Origin: Bacteroidota bacterium
GTDB taxonomy: Bacteria > Bacteroidota > Bacteroidia > Flavobacteriales > Flavobacteriaceae
Length of the DNA stretch: 54,737 bases
Assembly (NCBI GenBank): GCA_022562895.1
Contig: JADFOK010000017.1
Location: forward strand, 1-54,737
Direction of reading: 5' to 3'
Within the stretch, counting starts at the first letter, position 1, and every line of letters starts with the position of its first letter. The notes under the pieces are model-generated. The model had not been told where the DNA came from, made no database searches, and saw only the letters and a list, made by a program, of their open reading frames with translations. Positions 51,490-54,737 of this stretch are shown piece after piece. The position numbers were made by a program, and so were the translations under genes.

Positions 51490-52425
51490 ATGGAAATTAA
51501 AAAATCTCCCACTAAGGTTGTTTTAGCTCATTTAATAACAAAACCAGACTACCAATTAGCCTTGGATCTGATGTATCAAAAGTTGGTTTTAAAAAACTAT
51601 AGTGAGCATACCATAAAGACTTATAGACACATGTTTAAACAGTTTTTAAGACATATACATCCAATGTCCTTACATAAGGTAAGCACAGCTCATATCATGC
51701 ATTATCACCACCTATTGGTTACCAAAAGAAATGTTTCAGCTTCGTATCAAAACCAAAGTATCAATGCCATTAAATTCTATATTGAAAAAGTATTGAACCT
51801 TCCTAAACTACAGTATGATTTATGTAGACCAAGGAAATCAAAAACACTTCCAAAAGTTATTTCATTAGAAGAAGTATCTCGCATATTAGATGTTACAACC
51901 AACATAAAACACAAAGCAATATTATCTGTTATATATGGATGTGGATTAAGAATATCCGAATGTATAAATTTAAAAAATGAGGATATTGATTCTTCTAATA
52001 TGCGTGTATGGGTTCGTAATGCAAAGGGAAAGAAGGACAGAATCACATTACTATCATCAAGTTTATTAGAGTTATTAAGAGATTATTACAGAATATATAA
52101 ACCCAAGCAGTGGTTGTTTGAAGGAGTTAATGACAAGCAATACAGCACTTCGAGTATTCGTCAGGTATTTAATCGTTCCAAAAAGAAGGCGTTGGTTAAT
52201 GTGCCAGCTACAGTGCACACTTTAAGACATTCTTTTGCAACACATTTATTAGATTGTGGAACCAATTTGAGATACATTCAAAAGCTATTAGGGCACAGTA
52301 GTTCTAAGACTACAGAAATTTATACACATGTTAGTACAACTAATCTCACAAATATCACAAGTCCTTTCGAAATGTTGCCTAAACGAGTTAGCGGTCATTG
52401 GAAAACGATATTCTGGAAAAAATGA
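51490..52425 (+). CDS. Tyrosine recombinase (Xer/integrase family)
   Basis: A 311-residue tyrosine recombinase: N-terminal SAM-like core-binding domain (YSEHTIKTYRHMFKQFLRH, about 36-54) and C-terminal catalytic domain. The catalytic set is complete: Arg154 (CGLRISE), His243 and Arg246 (HTLRHS), His269 (LLGHSS) and Tyr278 (IYTHV), with a Lys-rich beta turn (GKKDR). After the Tyr comes ITSPFEML, similar to the end of integron integrases, but the large IntI-specific insert between the Arg and HxxR boxes is absent. It points in the same direction as the two cassette-like units that follow it. Confidence 0.92.
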   Translation: MEIKKSPTKVVLAHLITKPDYQLALDLMYQKLVLKNYSEHTIKTYRHMFKQFLRHIHPMSLHKVSTAHIMHYHHLLVTKRNVSASYQNQSINAIKFYIEKVLNLPKLQYDLCRPRKSKTLPKVISLEEVSRILDVTTNIKHKAILSVIYGCGLRISECINLKNEDIDSSNMRVWVRNAKGKKDRITLLSSSLLELLRDYYRIYKPKQWLFEGVNDKQYSTSSIRQVFNRSKKKALVNVPATVHTLRHSFATHLLDCGTNLRYIQKLLGHSSSKTTEIYTHVSTTNLTNITSPFEMLPKRVSGHWKTIFWKK

Positions 52426-52529
52426 AATTCGATAAAATAATAATAAAATAGTTCTCCTTGTGATTAATGAATATATCAATAAGATCAATTTTTGAAGACA
52501 ATAAATTACTTATATAAAAAACAGTAAAT

Positions 52530-52904
52530 ATGGTTAAATTCATCAAACTAAATATAGTTATTGGAGCAATTTTCTTTTTTGCTTCTTGTGCGACTTCAAT
52601 GTCTCCGACTGTAGTAAATAACACTTTACCTACTCTTACTACATCAAAATTTATCTCACAATCACAAGCAGAAGAAGGTATAAAAACTAAAAGATGTAAG
52701 TATTTGGTTAGGGGGAGAAATTATACTGCCCCTATTGGATTGACTGTTAAAAATGATTTGAAAAACGGTGCCAAAGGGATAGATGAATGGGTGGAATTAG
52801 ATGGAGGAAATGCATATGTACTTATCAGTTACAAATGGGTTACTGTGGGTGTTGATGGCTCAACACAACTCCATATAGAATTTGACACTATGTTATGTGA
52901 ATAA
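52530..52904 (+). CDS. Small lipoprotein, first cassette-like unit
   Basis: A 124-residue lipoprotein: signal peptide with lipobox (FFASC, Cys20), then a compact beta-rich domain (RCKYLVRGRNYTAP, YVLISYKWVTVGVDG, two Cys: KRCK and the final LCE). No family recognised. It lies alone between the recombinase and the attC-like palindrome at 52965-53097, the layout of a one-gene integron cassette. Confidence 0.75.
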   Translation: MVKFIKLNIVIGAIFFFASCATSMSPTVVNNTLPTLTTSKFISQSQAEEGIKTKRCKYLVRGRNYTAPIGLTVKNDLKNGAKGIDEWVELDGGNAYVLISYKWVTVGVDGSTQLHIEFDTMLCE

Positions 52905-52964
52905 CGGAAATTCTACTCTTGAGACAATATCACACATTGGAATAACATAAATAAACAACGAACC

Positions 52965-53097
52965 GCTAACACCGTGTAAAATTCATTGCTAAGTTTTGGC
53001 TTACTTAGGAAAATCCTATCGGATTTTCAAGTTGGTTTTGTACTTGTGAAGTTTATCGCTAATTTCACGCAACGAAATCTTACACAAAAACGTTAGC
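52965..53097. repeat. attC-like imperfect palindrome 1 (133 bp)
   Basis: Outer box GCTAAC pairs with GTTAGC, an inner box GTGTAA with TTACAC, and ATTcaTTGC with GCAAcgaAAT, with unpaired bases between boxes as in integron attC sites. The variable middle has its own hairpin (GAAAATCC-TATC-GGATTTTC, 53009-53028). It starts about 60 bases after the stop of the preceding gene, the attC position in a cassette. Confidence 0.6.
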
Positions 53098-53111
53098 CTT
53101 CATTTAAAACC

Positions 53112-53135
53112 AAATCAAATGTTTCCTTTTGATTT
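53112..53135. terminator. Hairpin at the start of the second cassette
   Basis: AAATCAAA and TTTGATTT form a perfect 8-bp stem with an 8-base loop just after the attC-like site. It could be a weak terminator or a regulatory structure. Confidence 0.3.
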
Positions 53136-53245
53136 AATTCAAATAAGCTCATATCTAAATCGTTTAAAAATGGCTCAAGCCGGAAGCAGCTGTATGAAAA
53201 AAGTGTTGAAGTAAAATTAAATTGATATTTTTATAGAGAATTGAT

Positions 53246-54388
53246 ATGAACACCATTCCCACATACGATGCTCTTATAGTTGGTGGAGGTCCCGCGGGAA
53301 GTACCTGTGCTTCGATTCTGGTAAGATGTGGCATGGATACTTTGCTACTGGATAGAGCTAATTTTCCCCGAGTCAAACTTTGTGCCGGCTGGTTTTCTGA
53401 ACCAATTTGGGATATTCTCGGGATATCACCCAAAGAATATACCTGCGGGTTATGGGAATGGAACAAGGTCCACATTAACTTTCGCGGAAGGAAGTACACC
53501 ATAAAATCACATGGTTATTTTGTGCGTCGTTATGAATTCGATAATTTTCTCTTAAAGCGAAGTAATGTGCAGACCATTGAGGGTCATAGTGTCAGGCAGA
53601 TAGAAAGAGACAGTGAAGGGTATTGGGTGATTGATAATCAATTCCGTGCGCGGTACCTAATAGGCGCAGGTGGCAGTCACTGCCCAGTGGCCAGGTCATT
53701 GTTTCCGAAACCGGAGAACCTTCAATGCGGAACTCAGGAGAGAGAATTTAAAGGAGACCTTGAGGAAATAGTCGCATGCCGTAGCGGTGAGGATGGAGAA
53801 CCTGAGATATTGATGCATGACGATATGAAGGGTTATTCATGGAATGTCCCCAAGGGGCATTGGTTGAATGTGGGGACTGGAACTAAAGTGGCGAGAGAAG
53901 TCCTGCCAGCCTGGCACAAAGCCAGAGCCTTTTTTGAAGGCAATGGAACATCAGGAACAATACCGATTGCATCCCGCCCCATGCTGGATAAAATGAAGGG
54001 ACACGGCTATATCTGTTTCAATACGGATCATCTTAAGTCCTGTCAGGCGAACAATGTGTTCTTGATTGGTGATGCACTTGGCCTTGCACAACCAATGACC
54101 GGTGAGGGCATCTTACCGGCAGTGCTATCAGGAAAACTCTGTGCAACAGCTATCGCTGACGGGGTACCGGAAACCTATGCAAAAAAGCTGCGAACTCATC
54201 CCATTATCAGTGATTACCGGATCATGCATGCCATTCAAACAAAAACAAAAAAAATCTCTAAGGAAAGAGGACTTGAGATCAAAGTGAAATCGAGACTTCT
54301 CAACAAACTAATTGTGACCGTTTTTGCTTATCTATTTTCCGGCAAAAGAATTCCAGGAAGCCGTATCATTGCTAAAATGAGAAAGTAA
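53246..54388 (+). CDS. FAD-dependent oxidoreductase, geranylgeranyl-reductase family
   Basis: A 380-residue flavoprotein. The FAD dinucleotide motif VGGGPAGSTCA lies near residue 12, the family PRVKLCAGW segment near 45-50, and the second FAD motif GDALGLAQPMTGEGI near 278. This group reduces double bonds of isoprenoids or halogenates/hydroxylates aromatic substrates, so the substrate cannot be read. The C-terminus is basic and hydrophobic. The DNA is visibly richer in G+C than its surroundings and has different codon use (CGG, GGC, CTG), indicating transfer. It lies between two attC-like sites. Confidence 0.88.
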   Translation: MNTIPTYDALIVGGGPAGSTCASILVRCGMDTLLLDRANFPRVKLCAGWFSEPIWDILGISPKEYTCGLWEWNKVHINFRGRKYTIKSHGYFVRRYEFDNFLLKRSNVQTIEGHSVRQIERDSEGYWVIDNQFRARYLIGAGGSHCPVARSLFPKPENLQCGTQEREFKGDLEEIVACRSGEDGEPEILMHDDMKGYSWNVPKGHWLNVGTGTKVAREVLPAWHKARAFFEGNGTSGTIPIASRPMLDKMKGHGYICFNTDHLKSCQANNVFLIGDALGLAQPMTGEGILPAVLSGKLCATAIADGVPETYAKKLRTHPIISDYRIMHAIQTKTKKISKERGLEIKVKSRLLNKLIVTVFAYLFSGKRIPGSRIIAKMRK

Positions 54389-54564
54389 CAGAAATGTAAG
54401 TTTCTTAAGAAAATGAGAATGTATAAATCAACGCTAAGGTTGGGTATTGCAAAAACAATCGATATCAAATTATAGGGTAACAAATACGCTGATATCATCG
54501 GTAATCGACTGTATGTTTAAATTATGAGACAATGAAATAATTAGGATTTATTTAAAAACGAAAG

Positions 54565-54630
54565 GCTAACAACGTGTATAAAACCATAATGGCTAAACGC
54601 CATTACGATTCATACACAAACCGTTGTAGC
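54565..54630. repeat. attC-like imperfect palindrome 2 (66 bp)
   Basis: GCTAACAACG pairs with CGTTGTAGC with a single bulged base, GTGTAT pairs with ATACAC, and AATGGC-TAAAC-GCCATT forms the tip. Bulged extra-helical bases and two-box arms are the structural hallmark of integron attC sites. Outer and inner boxes match those of palindrome 1 (GCTAAC, GTGTAa/t). Confidence 0.65.
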
Positions 54631-54701
54631 ACATTCAGCTAAAGCTGACTTTTGTTGCTACGTGCTACGCACTCCCACCCCAAAAGAGAATGTGCTACAA
54701 C
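54623..54701. repeat. Second hairpin sharing the attC end (14-bp arms)
   Basis: GTTGTAGCACATTC and GAATGTGCTACAAC are a perfect 14-bp inverted repeat. The first arm starts in the last bases of palindrome 2. The 51-base loop has a small stem CAGCT-AA-AGCTG and repeats TGCTACG. The window ends soon after, so the next unit is not visible. Confidence 0.7.
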
Positions 54702-54737
54702 TTCCTGCTAAACCAAATTGCTAATTTATCTTAATAC

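Noticed and set aside
51490..52425. Calling the recombinase a true IntI integron integrase
   Set aside because: The IntI-specific insert before the HxxR box is missing; only the catalytic residues and the ITSPFEML-like end are shared.
1..54737. tRNA or rRNA genes
   Set aside because: No cloverleaf with T-loop GTTCGAA-type core in non-coding sequence and no rRNA-like stretch was seen.

Overview
The window is mostly one AT-rich flavobacterial (Bacteroidota, Flavobacteriaceae-like) genome segment. The evidence is GLPGLI-family proteins beside a TonB-type outer-membrane receptor, a T9SS sorting tail, DUF5686 and 2TM proteins, many short lipoproteins, and promoters of the Bacteroidota type (-7 box TAnnTTTG, weak or absent Shine-Dalgarno). 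No rRNA, tRNA or CRISPR array was seen. The first ~1.6 kb is different: G+C-rich, proteobacterial-looking, and joined inside a truncated paaZ near position 1637. This looks like an assembly chimera or a real foreign junction.

Layout. 1-1637: foreign piece (end of an outer-membrane protein; membrane-anchored FAD/2Fe-2S reductase). 1638-10352: phenylacetate catabolic operon on the minus strand (TetR regulator, paaE-A-B-C-D-G-H-I-J-Z', with paaZ cut) and a clear operator/promoter between tetR and paaE. 10391-10740: remnant of phenylalanine 4-monooxygenase with an internal deletion. 10743-17651: receptor + two GLPGLI genes, divergent from a histidine kinase/response regulator pair, with three 10-bp direct repeats centred between the two promoters. 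17691-19087: secreted protein and deoxynucleoside kinase. 19175-26806: membrane pyrophosphatase, four tandem lipocalin-like lipoproteins, a broken Gly-rich gene, and DUF5686; the array lies between two copies of a 49-bp hppA promoter sequence. 26866-29851: pdhB and etfB-etfA. 29968-35972: housekeeping run (bifunctional nuclease, nucleoside transporter, thyA, 2TM, folA, fructosamine kinase, fabD). 35985-40816: amidohydrolase, galE, DegT aminotransferase, waaA. 40825-49287: S24 repressor with twin operators, small lipoproteins and membrane proteins, TlpA/DsbD-N pair, homocysteine methyltransferase, a VCBS-repeat T9SS protein and a CHRD lipoprotein. 49749-50945: NAD-dependent formate dehydrogenase. 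51004-54737: tyrosine recombinase followed by two single-gene units, each ending in an attC-like imperfect palindrome.

How it works together. The paa operon encodes ring epoxidation (PaaABCDE), isomerisation (PaaG) and beta-oxidation-like steps (PaaH, PaaJ, thioesterase PaaI, truncated PaaZ), probably repressed by the adjacent TetR. The two-component pair probably controls itself and the GLPGLI/receptor operon. The right end looks like an integron-type cassette array in which the recombinase is Xer-like rather than IntI-like and points the same way as its cassettes. This is the most unusual part of the window.
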